The notes under the pieces were generated by a model, which saw nothing but the letters and a program-made list of their open reading frames with translations, ran no database searches and was not told the DNA's origin. From positions 1 to 51,152 of the forward strand of contig JAEUKX010000043.1 of the NCBI GenBank assembly GCA_016794025.1: 51,152 bases of DNA, read 5' to 3'. Positions 25,759 to 34,016 of the stretch are shown here, piece after piece (the stretch's first letter is position 1; each line of letters opens with the position of its first letter). The position numbers were made by a program, and so were the translations under genes. This stretch comes from Rhodospirillales bacterium. GTDB taxonomy: Bacteria; Pseudomonadota; Alphaproteobacteria; CACIAM-22H2.

Positions 25759-26676
25759 ATGACCGATACGACGCAAACCGCGGCCAGCGACATCCCGCGC
25801 GGCGGCTGGGTGGACAGCTTCCTGCCGCGTGCCTTGCGTCCCTTCGCGCGGCTCTCGCGCCTCGACCGGCCCATCGGTACGTGGCTGCTGCTGTTCCCGT
25901 GCTGGTGGTCGATCGCGCTGGCGCGGCCCGAGCTTGCCGAAGGTGCGCGGCTTTTCGTGCTGTTCGCGCTGGGCGCCATCGTGATGCGCGGGGCCGGCTG
26001 CACCTACAACGACATCGTCGATCGCGACTTCGACGGCGCGGTGGCGCGCACGGCCGACCGGCCGATCCCGTCGGGTGCGGTCAGCGTGCGCGGGGCGATC
26101 GTCTGGCTGGTCGTGCAGCTTCTCGTGGGCCTCGCGATCCTCGTACAGCTCAACGCCTTCGCCATCGGCATGGGCGTCGCCTCGCTCGTGCTCGTCTTCA
26201 CCTATCCGCTGATGAAGCGCGTGACGTGGTGGCCGCAGTTCTTCCTCGGCCTCGCCTTCAACTGGGGCGCGCTGATGGGCTATGCGGCCGTGGCGGGAAG
26301 GCTCGATGCGGCACCCGTGCTGCTCTACATCGCGGGCATCTTCTGGACGCTGGGCTACGACACGATCTACGCGCACCAGGACAAGGAGGACGACGCGCTG
26401 ATCGGCGTGAAGTCGTCCGCCCTCCGGCTCGGGGCGCGCACGGGCCCCGCACTCTGGTTCTTCTACGCGGCGACGGTGGCGTGCCTTGCCGCGATGGGCT
26501 GGCAGGCGGGGCTGGGTCGCACCTATCAGGCGCTGCTGCTGGCCGGCGCCATCCAGCTGGCCTGGCAGGTGCGCGACGTGCGCATCGACGATCCGGCGGA
26601 TTGCCTGGCGAAGTTCAAGTCGAACCGGCTGTTCGGCTGGCTGCTGCTGGCCGGCCTGCTCTTCGGGCATCTGTGA
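25759..26676 (+). CDS. ubiA: 4-hydroxybenzoate polyprenyltransferase
   Basis: A 305-residue integral membrane prenyltransferase with about eight helices. It attaches the polyprenyl tail to 4-hydroxybenzoate in ubiquinone synthesis. The first Asp-rich motif is NDIVDRDFDGAVART and the second is GYDTIYAHQDKEDD, both with the metal-binding aspartates. Its pathway partner ubiD is 2.4 kb downstream. It overlaps the next methyltransferase gene by four bases (GTGA). Confidence 0.96.
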   Translation: MTDTTQTAASDIPRGGWVDSFLPRALRPFARLSRLDRPIGTWLLLFPCWWSIALARPELAEGARLFVLFALGAIVMRGAGCTYNDIVDRDFDGAVARTADRPIPSGAVSVRGAIVWLVVQLLVGLAILVQLNAFAIGMGVASLVLVFTYPLMKRVTWWPQFFLGLAFNWGALMGYAAVAGRLDAAPVLLYIAGIFWTLGYDTIYAHQDKEDDALIGVKSSALRLGARTGPALWFFYAATVACLAAMGWQAGLGRTYQALLLAGAIQLAWQVRDVRIDDPADCLAKFKSNRLFGWLLLAGLLFGHL

Positions 26677-27323
26677 ACGGCACCCGCGCCGATTTCGTGC
26701 GCGCGCATACGCGGCTGGAAGCCCCGCCGCTCGTGCCCGAAATCCGCCTGCATCTGGCCAGCCGCGCGACCGACCTGTGGGAAGCGACCGAGGCCACGCT
26801 CGCCGAGAAGGGCCTGCCGCCGCCCTACTGGGCCTTCGCATGGCCCGGCGGGCGGGCGCTGGCGCGCTACCTGCTCGACAATCCCGCGGTCGCCGCGAGG
26901 AAGGACGTGCTCGACTTCGCGGCCGGCTGCGGGATTGCGGCCATCGCCGCGGCAAAGGCCGGTGCGGCACGGGTGACGGCAAGCGAGATCGACGATTTCG
27001 CGCTGGCGGCCCTTGGCCTCAATGCCGCGGCCAACGGTGTGGCCGTCGGCTGCCGGGCGGGGGATGTCGTGGCGCTCGACCCCATGCCCGCCTGGGGCCT
27101 CGTGCTGGCGGGCGACGTCTTCTACGAGAAACCGATGGCCGAGCGCATCTGGCCCTGGCTGCGGGCGCGCAAGGCGGCGGGGGCGCTTGTGCTCGTGGCC
27201 GATCCGGGCCGTGCCTATCTGCCGGGCAGCGGCCTTCGCGAGATCGCGCGCTACGACGTGCCGACCGATCTCGACCTCGAGGACCGCACGATCCGCACCA
27301 CGCGCGTGCTCGCGGTCGAATGA
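26673..27323 (+). CDS. Class I SAM-dependent methyltransferase (ETFB-lysine / nicotinamide methyltransferase-like)
   Basis: A 216-residue Rossmann-fold methyltransferase. SAM motif I is DVLDFAAGCGIAAIAAAKAG, motif II includes ASEIDDFALAALGLNAAANG, and WAFAWPGGRALARYLLDNP upstream is characteristic of the group that includes ETFB lysine methyltransferases and PrmA-like enzymes. The target is probably a protein lysine, by family resemblance. GTG start overlapping the ubiA stop, suggesting coupled translation. Confidence 0.85.
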   Translation: MNGTRADFVRAHTRLEAPPLVPEIRLHLASRATDLWEATEATLAEKGLPPPYWAFAWPGGRALARYLLDNPAVAARKDVLDFAAGCGIAAIAAAKAGAARVTASEIDDFALAALGLNAAANGVAVGCRAGDVVALDPMPAWGLVLAGDVFYEKPMAERIWPWLRARKAAGALVLVADPGRAYLPGSGLREIARYDVPTDLDLEDRTIRTTRVLAVE

Positions 27324-27328
27324 CGCGG

Positions 27329-27344
27329 ACGTGGCGCATGCGCC
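27329..27344. repeat. Perfect 16-bp palindrome
   Basis: GTGGCGCATGCGCCAC is its own reverse complement. It sits 5 bases after the methyltransferase stop and 79 bases before the next start. It could be a protein-binding site or part of a transcription terminator without a T-run. Confidence 0.6.
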
Positions 27345-27408
27345 ACAGGGGACGCGAAAGAGTCGGCCGCGCGGTTCGCGCGCCTTCCGGCCCGCACGGG
27401 CAGGCTTC

Positions 27409-27414
27409 TATAGT
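27409..27414 (+). promoter_or_regulatory. Possible -10 element close to a start codon
   Basis: TATAGT ends 9 bases before the ATG at 27424. No good -35 is visible at the normal distance. It is listed because the same hexamer lies 7 bases before ubiD. Confidence 0.35.
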
Positions 27415-27423
27415 GCCTTCCCC

Positions 27424-28185
27424 ATGACCGGCGCCTCCCCCGAACTCTACGAACGCATCTACCGGCTGTTCACGGCACCGGTCGCCGCGTTCGACTGCGG
27501 GGCGCGCTGCGCCGCGCACAACGGCGGCACGCCCGTGTGCTGCTCGACCGAGGCGGCCATTCCCATCGTCGACCGCCACGAGTGGGACCTGCTGCGTTCA
27601 CGAAGCGACCTGTGGCGCGAATTCGTGCCGCCCGACAAGGCGACGGAAAAGGAACTCTCCGACCTGCACGAGGACTGCACGGCGATCGAGTGCAAGGGGG
27701 CCCGCTTCTGCGAGCGCGACAACCGGTCGATGTCGTGCCGCACCTTCCCGTTCTTCCCCTACATCACCCGCGAGGGCGATTTCGTGGGGCTGTCGGTCTT
27801 CTGGACGTTCGAGGACCGCTGCTGGGTGCAGTCGCAGCTGCAGATCGTCAACCAGCGCTTCGTGGACGAGTTCGTGGCCGCCTACGAGATGCTGTTTGCC
27901 GCCGACCGCGACGAGTTTGCCGCCAACCGCGACCACTCCTCGAGCATGCGGCGCGTGTTCACGCGGCGCGACCGGCCGATCCCGTTGATCGGCCGCGACG
28001 GCAGGCTCTACAAGGTGGTGCCGCGCAGCCACGCCATCGTGCCCGCGCGCTTCGCCGAATTCGGCCGGTGGGGCCACTACCGCGGCGAGGCCGCCGCCAC
28101 GCCCGCGCCCAACTGGGCGCAGAACGATCCGCATTCGCTCGAAGGTCTCGACCTTCCCGCCGACAAGGCGCAGGCGGCGGACTGA
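27424..28185 (+). CDS. YkgJ-like cysteine-cluster protein
   Basis: A 253-residue cytoplasmic protein of unknown function. Eight cysteines in the first half (C25, C29, C39, C40, C85, C90, C96, C105) resemble the YkgJ zinc/iron-chelating cluster (CGARC, CRTFPFFPY). The second half, with DRPIPLIGRDGRLYKVVPRS, is not recognised. Its last six codons lie in one copy of a 17-base direct repeat (28167-28183), so the present TGA stop was probably created by the insertion that follows. Confidence 0.75.
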   Translation: MTGASPELYERIYRLFTAPVAAFDCGARCAAHNGGTPVCCSTEAAIPIVDRHEWDLLRSRSDLWREFVPPDKATEKELSDLHEDCTAIECKGARFCERDNRSMSCRTFPFFPYITREGDFVGLSVFWTFEDRCWVQSQLQIVNQRFVDEFVAAYEMLFAADRDEFAANRDHSSSMRRVFTRRDRPIPLIGRDGRLYKVVPRSHAIVPARFAEFGRWGHYRGEAAATPAPNWAQNDPHSLEGLDLPADKAQAAD

Positions 28186-28317
28186 CCCGCCGGCGTCATG
28201 CCCGGCGCATGCCGGGCATCCACGAATTCGGCATATGCTGGCCCCCAACGATCAAGTCGTGGATGCCCGGGACAAGCCCGGGCATGACGCATCGGGAGTT
28301 GGCGCAGGCGGCGGACT
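28167..28317. repeat. 17-bp direct repeats bracketing a palindromic insertion
   Basis: GGCGCAGGCGGCGGACT occurs exactly at 28167-28183 and again at 28301-28317. The 117 bases between contain the palindromic element. Removing one copy plus the insert would rejoin the cysteine-cluster gene to GGACTAGG, giving a TAG stop sharing CTAG with the stop of the opposing oxygenase gene. Confidence 0.85.
28194..28289. mobile_element. REP/MITE-like palindromic element, copy A
   Basis: Two hairpins in inverted orientation: CGTCATGCCCGG...CCGGGCATCCACGA on the left and its near-complement on the right, ending GGGCATGACG, with about 30 unique bases between. It is flanked by the 17-base direct repeats. The right hairpin is the exact reverse complement (33 bases) of the left hairpin of copy B. 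No coding capacity, so mobilisation would need a transposase elsewhere. Confidence 0.75.
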
Positions 28318-29005
28318 AGGCGTAGAAGAACGTCCCCAGCACGACCCAGCGCGCGGCGCGTGCGCCGCGGCCTTCGAGCGGCGTGGTGTAGTGCCAGAAG
28401 GGCAGGCGATAGGCCGTGATGCCGCCGGGCACGGCGACGTCGACCGTCTCGGTCAGGTGCCCGTCCTTCGCGTAGACGAGGAGCTGGCGCTTCGCGCCTG
28501 ATCCCGCAAATGTCAGATGCAGGTCGAAATAGCCGTCCTTCGCGCGCGGCTCCTCGGGGTGGTGGTCGGTGTGCGGGCCCGCATAGTCGCCCGGCCCGTA
28601 ACGCAGCACCTGCCGGCCGAAGGCGGGATCAAGCGGTCGGCCCGCAAGCTTCGCCGCGAATTCGAGATACGAGGGCGAGCGTAGCATCGCGGTGAGGCCG
28701 ATCTCGTCCGCCACGCGCGCGGCCTTGCCGCGGGCCGCGTCGATATCGGCGCTCGACACGCGCACGGTCTTGGGCAGCCGTTCCATGTAGTTGCGCGTCT
28801 GCCCGGCGATGAGTTCGGGCGGGATCGCGCGTTCCATCGGCTTCACGCACGGCCCGAGCGCGCGTTCGAGCAGCGCAAACGCTCCCGTGGCCCTGTCGGG
28901 TGCGATCATCGTCGCGTCGGCGAAAAACGGCGCGGCCGGCGGGCCCGCGAAGCGGCGGGCTTTCGGCGTCAGCAGGTCGGCAAATTCGGCGGGAAAGCGG
29001 CGCAT
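28316..29005 (-). CDS. 2OG-Fe(II) oxygenase-like protein
   Basis: A 229-residue protein. HTDHHPEE provides the HxD iron ligands, [11 protein letters not shown] the distal histidine, and the following [10 protein letters not shown] strand fits the double-stranded beta-helix of 2-oxoglutarate dioxygenases. The N-terminal half is not recognised. No signal peptide is visible. The substrate is unknown. It is divergent from ubiD (69 bases), with its 3' end at the inserted palindromic element. Confidence 0.75.
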   Translation of the reverse strand: MRRFPAEFADLLTPKARRFAGPPAAPFFADATMIAPDRATGAFALLERALGPCVKPMERAIPPELIAGQTRNYMERLPKTVRVSSADIDAARGKAARVADEIGLTAMLRSPSYLEFAAKLAGRPLDPAFGRQVLRYGPGDYAGPHTDHHPEEPRAKDGYFDLHLTFAGSGAKRQLLVYAKDGHLTETVDVAVPGGITAYRLPFWHYTTPLEGRGARAARWVVLGTFFYA

Positions 29006-29038
29006 GGCTCAGCGCCTTGTCGCAAGCCGGGCCCTCGC

Positions 29039-29066
29039 TTGCAAGCCTTTGGGCGGCCTATATAGT
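29039..29066 (+). promoter_or_regulatory. Promoter of ubiD, possibly leaderless
   Basis: TTGCAA (29039-29044) and TATAGT (29061-29066) are 16 bases apart, and only 7 bases separate the -10 from the ATG at 29074. No ribosome-binding site fits in the gap. Confidence 0.6.
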
Positions 29067-29073
29067 CCCCGCC

Positions 29074-30591
29074 ATGCCCTACGCTTCCTTGCGCGACTTC
29101 ATCGAACGCCTTGAAAAGGCCGGCCGCCTCGTGCGCGTGGCCGAGCCCGTCTCGACCGTGCTCGAGATGACCGAGATCCAGACGCGCCTGCTCGCCGAAG
29201 GCGGGCCCGCGGTGCTGTTCGAGAAGCCGCTGCGCGCCGACGGCACGCCTTCGCCCATCCCGGTGCTGGTCAACCTGTTCGGCACGGTCGAGCGCGTGGC
29301 CTGGGGCATGGACCGCGAGCCGCACCAGCTGAAGGAGGTTGGCGAGACGCTCGCCTTCCTGCGCCAGCCGCAGCCGCCCGAAGGGTGGCGCGAGGCGCTC
29401 GACCTCGTGCCGCTCGCCAAGACCGTGCTGGCGATGAAGCCCGCCACGCGCAGCTTCGGCACCGCGCCGTGCCACGAGGTCGTACTGACCGGGAACGACA
29501 TCGACCTCGCGGCACTTCCCGTCCAGTCCTGCTGGCCGGGCGAACCCGCCCCGCTCATCACCTGGCCGCTCGTGGTGACGAAGGGGCCGGGCACGACGCG
29601 CGAGGACGGTTTCAATCTCGGCATCTACCGCATGCAGGTGACGGGAAAGAACACGACGCTGATGCGCTGGCTCAAGCACCGCGGCGGGGCGCTCCACCAC
29701 CAGCGCTGGAAGAAGGCGGGCAAGCGCGAGCCGTTTCCGGCCGCCGTCGTGCTGGGGGCGGACCCCGGAACGATCCTTGCGGCCGTGACGCCCGTGCCCG
29801 AGACGCTGTCGGAGTACCAGTTCGCGGGCCTGCTGCGCGGCAAGCGCGTCGACCTCGTCGACTGCAAGACGGTGCCGCTGAAGGTGCCCGCGGAGGCCGA
29901 GATCGTGCTCGAAGGCCATGTCAGCCTCGACGATTACGGCGACGAGGGCCCCTACGGCGACCACACGGGCTACTACAATTCGGTCGAGAGATTTCCCGTC
30001 TTCACGATCAGCGCGATCACCATGCGCCGCGATCCCATCTATCTCTCGACCTTCACCGGAAGGCCGCCCGACGAACCCTCGGTGCTGGGCGAGGCGCTCA
30101 ACGACGTGTTCGTACCTCTGCTGCGCCAGCAGTTCCCCGAGATCGTCGATTTCTGGCTGCCGCCGGAAGGCTGCTCGTACCGCATCGCCGTCGTGTCGAT
30201 GAAGAAGGCGTATCCCGGCCACGCCAAGCGCGTGATGCTCGGCGTGTGGAGCTACCTGCGCCAGTTCATGTACACGAAATGGGTCATCGTCGTGGACGAC
30301 GACATCGACGCGCGCGACTGGAAGGACGTCATGTGGGCGGTTTCCACGCGCATGGATCCCGCGCGCGACATCACGCTCGTGGAAGGCACGCCCATCGATT
30401 ATCTGGATTTCGCCAGCCCCGAAAGCGGGCTCGGCTCCAAGATCGGACTCGACGCGACCAACAAGTGGCCGCCCGAGACCAAACGCGAATGGGGCGAGAA
30501 GATCCGCATGTCCGACGACGTGATCCGCACCATCGACGGGAAATGGTCGAAGCTGGGCCTGCCCGGCTCGGGCAAGGCGATCTGGAAGTGA
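29074..30591 (+). CDS. ubiD: 4-hydroxy-3-polyprenylbenzoate decarboxylase
   Basis: A 505-residue prenylated-FMN-dependent decarboxylase acting after UbiA in ubiquinone synthesis. [17 protein letters not shown], the [11 protein letters not shown] glutamate/aspartate motif and [16 protein letters not shown] are typical. UbiX, which makes the cofactor, is not in this window. ATG 29074 gives the standard N-terminus ([22 protein letters not shown]). A GTG at 30588 overlaps its stop and is in frame with the next gene. Confidence 0.96.
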   Translation: MPYASLRDFIERLEKAGRLVRVAEPVSTVLEMTEIQTRLLAEGGPAVLFEKPLRADGTPSPIPVLVNLFGTVERVAWGMDREPHQLKEVGETLAFLRQPQPPEGWREALDLVPLAKTVLAMKPATRSFGTAPCHEVVLTGNDIDLAALPVQSCWPGEPAPLITWPLVVTKGPGTTREDGFNLGIYRMQVTGKNTTLMRWLKHRGGALHHQRWKKAGKREPFPAAVVLGADPGTILAAVTPVPETLSEYQFAGLLRGKRVDLVDCKTVPLKVPAEAEIVLEGHVSLDDYGDEGPYGDHTGYYNSVERFPVFTISAITMRRDPIYLSTFTGRPPDEPSVLGEALNDVFVPLLRQQFPEIVDFWLPPEGCSYRIAVVSMKKAYPGHAKRVMLGVWSYLRQFMYTKWVIVVDDDIDARDWKDVMWAVSTRMDPARDITLVEGTPIDYLDFASPESGLGSKIGLDATNKWPPETKREWGEKIRMSDDVIRTIDGKWSKLGLPGSGKAIWK

Positions 30592-30609
30592 CGGGATTTT
30601 CCGAAAGCG

Positions 30610-30692
30610 CGTCATGCCCGGGCTTGTCCCGGGCATCCACGAGTTTCTTGGTGTTGAAGTCGTGGATGCCCGGCCGTTGGCCGGGCATGACG
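30610..30692. mobile_element. REP/MITE-like palindromic element, copy B
   Basis: Two inverted hairpins: CGTCATGCCCGGGCTTGTCC...CATCCACGA on the left, then TCGTGGATGCCCGG...CCGGGCATGACG on the right, with 17 bases between. The left hairpin is identical to the right hairpin of copy A (reverse complement, 33 bases). It lies between ubiD and the bactofilin-like gene and contains both plausible ATG starts of the latter (30666 and 30687). Confidence 0.75.
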
Positions 30693-31640
30693 GTTTTACT
30701 TGTCGCCTTGCTTGCCTTCCCCGCCCGCGCCGACGACATCAGCCGCATGGCGCCGTTCCTCGACGTGCAGGGCATCGTCGAGGGCGACGTGACGCTCGCG
30801 GGCGGGCGCATTTCGGTCGAGGCGGAAATCTCGGGCGACATGGTGCTGGCCGGCGGCTCGATCGGCGTGGGTGCGGCCACGCGCGTGGCGCGCAACGCTT
30901 TCGTCTTCGCCGACGAGGCGGCGCTGGGCGGGCAGTACGCCCAGCGCGTGTGGGTGGCCGCCAACATGGTCGTATTCGACGGCACGACGTCGGGCGACGC
31001 GTCCTTCGCGGCCGCCCGTGTCGTGATCGGCCCCCATGCGCGCATCGGCGGCCGGCTGAAGGTGTGGTCGGCCGACCCGGTCGAGATCGACCCGCGTGCG
31101 GTCGTCGCGGGCGGCACCGAGCAGAATTTCGGCGGCGCCACGAACGCGATCGATGCACTCCTCGGCTTCGTGGGCATGCTCATCCGCATCGCGTTCGACG
31201 TGCTGCTGGTCGTGGCGGCGCTGGCGCTTGCGGCCTTCGCGCCGGGCTTCCTTGGCGCCTGCGCGACGAACATCGCGATGCGCCCCGGCGCCTCGCTCGC
31301 CTGGGGGGCGGGGCTTGCCGTCTGCGTGCCGCTGCTTGCGCTTTTTGCCGCCATCACGCTCGTGGGCCTGCCGTTCGCGGGCACGCTGGTGCTGGCCCTC
31401 GCGCTGGCGCTGGCGCTTGGCTACATCGTGGCGGCAGGCTTCCTCGGCGATCTGGCGCTGAAGGCCGTGCGGCGTGCCGAGGCGCCGCACGCCGCGTGGC
31501 GGCTGGCCGCCATCGCATCCGGGCTTGTCGCCCTTGCCATCCTGCGCCATATCCCGGTGGCGGGCACGCCGCTCCTGCTCGCCGCCTTCACCTTCGGTCT
31601 GGGCGCGCTCGCCCTCGAGACGCGCCGCCGCCTTCGATAG
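30666..31640 (+). CDS. Bactofilin-like exported/membrane protein
   Basis: About 324 residues. A short signal peptide (MTVLLVALLAFPARA, cleaved before DD) is followed by a beta-helix-like series of short repeats (IVEGDVTLAGG, ISGDMVLAGG, TSGDASFAAARV) recalling polymer-forming bactofilins, then about four transmembrane helices from residue 170. Function unknown; an envelope scaffold is plausible. The start is uncertain. ATG 30687 gives a signal peptide without a positive charge, ATG 30666 adds MPGRWPG from the repeat and supplies an arginine, and GTG 30588 overlaps the ubiD stop (GTGA) and stays in frame through the repeat. Confidence 0.75.
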   Translation: MPGRWPGMTVLLVALLAFPARADDISRMAPFLDVQGIVEGDVTLAGGRISVEAEISGDMVLAGGSIGVGAATRVARNAFVFADEAALGGQYAQRVWVAANMVVFDGTTSGDASFAAARVVIGPHARIGGRLKVWSADPVEIDPRAVVAGGTEQNFGGATNAIDALLGFVGMLIRIAFDVLLVVAALALAAFAPGFLGACATNIAMRPGASLAWGAGLAVCVPLLALFAAITLVGLPFAGTLVLALALALALGYIVAAGFLGDLALKAVRRAEAPHAAWRLAAIASGLVALAILRHIPVAGTPLLLAAFTFGLGALALETRRRLR

Positions 31641-31649
31641 GAACACCCC

Positions 31650-32993
31650 ATGCAAGACACGACATCGACGCTCGACCTGCTGGGCGATCTCGTCGCCAAG
31701 GCGAAGAAGGCGGGGGCGACCGCCGCCGACGCGCTGTTCGTGGAGGGCGTGTCGGTCAGCCACGCGCGGCGGCTGGGCAAGCTCGAGAAGCTCGAGCGCG
31801 CCGAGGGTCACGATCTGGGCCTGCGCGTGTTCGTCGGCCAGCGTCAGGCGATCGTCTCCTCCAACGACCGCAGCGCGCGCGCGCTCGATGCGCTCGTCGC
31901 GCGCGCCGTGGCCATGGCGGCTGCAGCCCCCGAGGATCCGTTCTGCGGGCTTGCCGACGCCGCCGACGTCGCGCGCACGTTCCCCGATCTCGACCTCGTC
32001 GATCCGGTCGAGCCGCCGGCCGAGGCGCTGATGGAGCGCGCCCGCGCCGCCGAAGAGGCGGCGATGGCCGTCAAGGGCATCACGAACTCCGAGGGTGCGG
32101 AGGCAAGCTGGGGATCGAGCCGCGTGGCGCTGGTCGCGTCGAACGGCTTTTCCGCCGAATACGCGCGCACGACGCATTCCTTCTCCGTCGCCGTCATCGC
32201 GGGCGAGGGCACGGGCATGGAGCGCGACTACGACTGGTCGTCCGCGCTGCACGCCGCCGATCTCGACGATCCTGCGAAGATTGGCAAAAGTGCCGCCGAG
32301 CGCACGCTCAAGCGCCTCAATCCGCGCAAGATCGAGACCTGCAAGCTGCCCATCGTGCTCGACCCGCGCGTGTCGGGCGGGATCGTGCGCCACCTTGCAA
32401 GCGCCATCAACGGCGCGTCCATCGCGCGCGGCACGAGCTTCCTCAAGTCGAAGATGGACGAGATGGTGTTCGCCCCCGGCATCACCATTGTCGACGATCC
32501 GTTCCGGAAGCGCGGCCTTTCCTCCAAGCCCGTCGACGGCGAGGGGATCGCGCCGAAGCGCCGCGCGCTCGTCGACAAGGGCCGGCTCACGACCTGGATC
32601 CTCGACCTGCGCTCGTCCCGCCAGCTCGGCCTCAGATCCACGGGCCACGCCGCGCGCGGCACGACCTCGCCGCCTTCGCCCTCGACCACGAACCTCTACA
32701 TGGAGAACGGCACGCTCCCGCGCGCTGCCATGCTGAAGGACATCAAGCGCGGGCTCTACATCTCCGAGTTCATCGGCATGGGCATCAACGGCGTCACGGG
32801 CGACTACAGCCGCGGGGCCGCCGGCTACATGATCGAGGACGGCGAGCTGACCTACCCGGTCAGCGAAGTGACCGTCGCGGGCAACCTTGTCGAGATGTTC
32901 AGGAACACGACGCCCGCCGACGATCTGGTGTTCCGCTACGGCACCGACGCGCCCACGCTGCGCATCGACGGCTGCACGATCGCCGGGAAGTAA
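31650..32993 (+). CDS. pmbA: Metalloprotease PmbA/TldE
   Basis: A 447-residue protein of the TldD/PmbA family, the non-catalytic partner of the TldD-TldE heterodimer that trims unfolded peptides and matures some modified peptides such as microcin B17. It lacks an HExxH motif, as expected for PmbA, and shows FVGQRQAIVSSNDRS and the C-terminal ISEFIGMGINGVTGDYSRGA region. Its partner tldD is at 46032-47465, 13 kb away. It begins 9 bases after the bactofilin-like gene. Confidence 0.93.
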   Translation: MQDTTSTLDLLGDLVAKAKKAGATAADALFVEGVSVSHARRLGKLEKLERAEGHDLGLRVFVGQRQAIVSSNDRSARALDALVARAVAMAAAAPEDPFCGLADAADVARTFPDLDLVDPVEPPAEALMERARAAEEAAMAVKGITNSEGAEASWGSSRVALVASNGFSAEYARTTHSFSVAVIAGEGTGMERDYDWSSALHAADLDDPAKIGKSAAERTLKRLNPRKIETCKLPIVLDPRVSGGIVRHLASAINGASIARGTSFLKSKMDEMVFAPGITIVDDPFRKRGLSSKPVDGEGIAPKRRALVDKGRLTTWILDLRSSRQLGLRSTGHAARGTTSPPSPSTTNLYMENGTLPRAAMLKDIKRGLYISEFIGMGINGVTGDYSRGAAGYMIEDGELTYPVSEVTVAGNLVEMFRNTTPADDLVFRYGTDAPTLRIDGCTIAGK

Positions 32994-33003
32994 AGCCGGG
33001 GTC

Positions 33004-33891
33004 TCAGTCCGCCGGGCCCACCAGCACCACGCCGTCCGGCACGATCTCGAAGGTTGCCGGCAGGCGGGCGATCACGTCGCCGTCGCCCTGCACGGGTTCG
33101 CCGGCCGGGCCCGCGATCGCGACCGAACGCGCGCTCACGATCCGCACGCGCGGGTGGCGCGCAAGACGGCCCGTCGCCAGCGCCCACATGTAGCCGAGGG
33201 TGGCCGCCGGCCCCGGATCGAGGAACAGCACGACGCAAAGTTCCGGCCGGTCGAGCCGCGCCTCGGGCGCGGCCACGAAACTGCCCGCATAGTGGCGGCC
33301 GTTGCAGACCAGCACCGAGGCCGCGCGGTGCGGCGTGCCGTCGATGGCCACCTCGTAGAGGTGCTGCGCGAAGGACACGAGCTGGCGAAGCGTCTCGATC
33401 GCATATGCGCCCTTGCCCAGCACGCGCTTGAGCCGGGCGGATACGCCCGCAACAACGTGCGCATCGAAGCCCACGCCCGCCATCATCGAGAAGCGCCGCC
33501 CGTTGACGCTGCCCAGTGCCGCGCGAAAGGCACGCCCGTCGAGGGCGGCGGCCGCCACGGCGCGCGCCGAGCGTCCGAGCCCCAGTTCCTGCGCCAGCAC
33601 GTTGGCCGTGCCCAGCGGCACGACGGCGAGCGGCACCGGCGATCCGGCCAGCCCGTTGATCGCCTCGTTGATCGTGCCGTCGCCGCCCGCCACGACGAGC
33701 CGCTCGACGCCCTCGCGCGCGGCCGCGCGGGCCAACGCCTCGGCATCGCCGCGCGCCTTCGTGGGCTCCAGGCGCACGCGCGCGGCACGTGCCTCCAGCG
33801 CCTCGATCACGCGCGACAGGAAACGTTTGCGGCGGCGTCCGGCGATCGGGTTGTAGACGACGAGGAGATTCGGCGCCGCGTTCGATGACAT
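33004..33891 (-). CDS. Diacylglycerol kinase-family lipid kinase
   Basis: A 295-residue protein with the DAGK catalytic domain: YNPIAGRRRKRF, VVAGGDGTINEAINGL (the GGDG nucleotide loop) and PLGTANVLAQELG, then a C-terminal beta domain. It phosphorylates a lipid such as diacylglycerol or a sphingoid base. ATG 33891 was preferred; an in-frame GTG at 33945 would add 18 residues encoded by AT-rich DNA and looks like promoter sequence. It is divergent from the LpxH-like gene, suggesting shared regulation of lipid functions. Confidence 0.9.
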   Translation of the reverse strand: MSSNAAPNLLVVYNPIAGRRRKRFLSRVIEALEARAARVRLEPTKARGDAEALARAAAREGVERLVVAGGDGTINEAINGLAGSPVPLAVVPLGTANVLAQELGLGRSARAVAAAALDGRAFRAALGSVNGRRFSMMAGVGFDAHVVAGVSARLKRVLGKGAYAIETLRQLVSFAQHLYEVAIDGTPHRAASVLVCNGRHYAGSFVAAPEARLDRPELCVVLFLDPGPAATLGYMWALATGRLARHPRVRIVSARSVAIAGPAGEPVQGDGDVIARLPATFEIVPDGVVLVGPAD

Positions 33892-34016
33892 CTCGATGAC
33901 ACTTTCAGGATGTTTCGGGTATTTTTTCTGCAACCGAAGTTTCACTTAATACGGTTACCATAAATCCATATACAGCGCAGCAGAAGTTCGTCGCATCCAC
34001 ATCTGGGGGCGGGCCT
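33892..34016. promoter_or_regulatory. AT-rich divergent promoter region
   Basis: A 125-base gap, clearly AT-rich against the surroundings, between the lipid kinase and LpxH-like genes. On the plus strand, TTAATA (33946-33951) and TATACA (33969-33974) are 17 bases apart, a modest match. No strong palindrome was found. Confidence 0.45.

Noticed and set aside
28186..28315. CRISPR-like or small RNA gene in the hairpin-rich gap
   Set aside because: Only two inverted hairpins with no regular repeat-spacer pattern; the flanking direct repeats and a second copy elsewhere point to a palindromic mobile element.
30614..33193. Plus-strand open frame of over 850 codons across the bactofilin-like gene and pmbA
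   Set aside because: Arg/Gly/Ala-rich out-of-frame translation of two genes with clear family features; no motif of its own.
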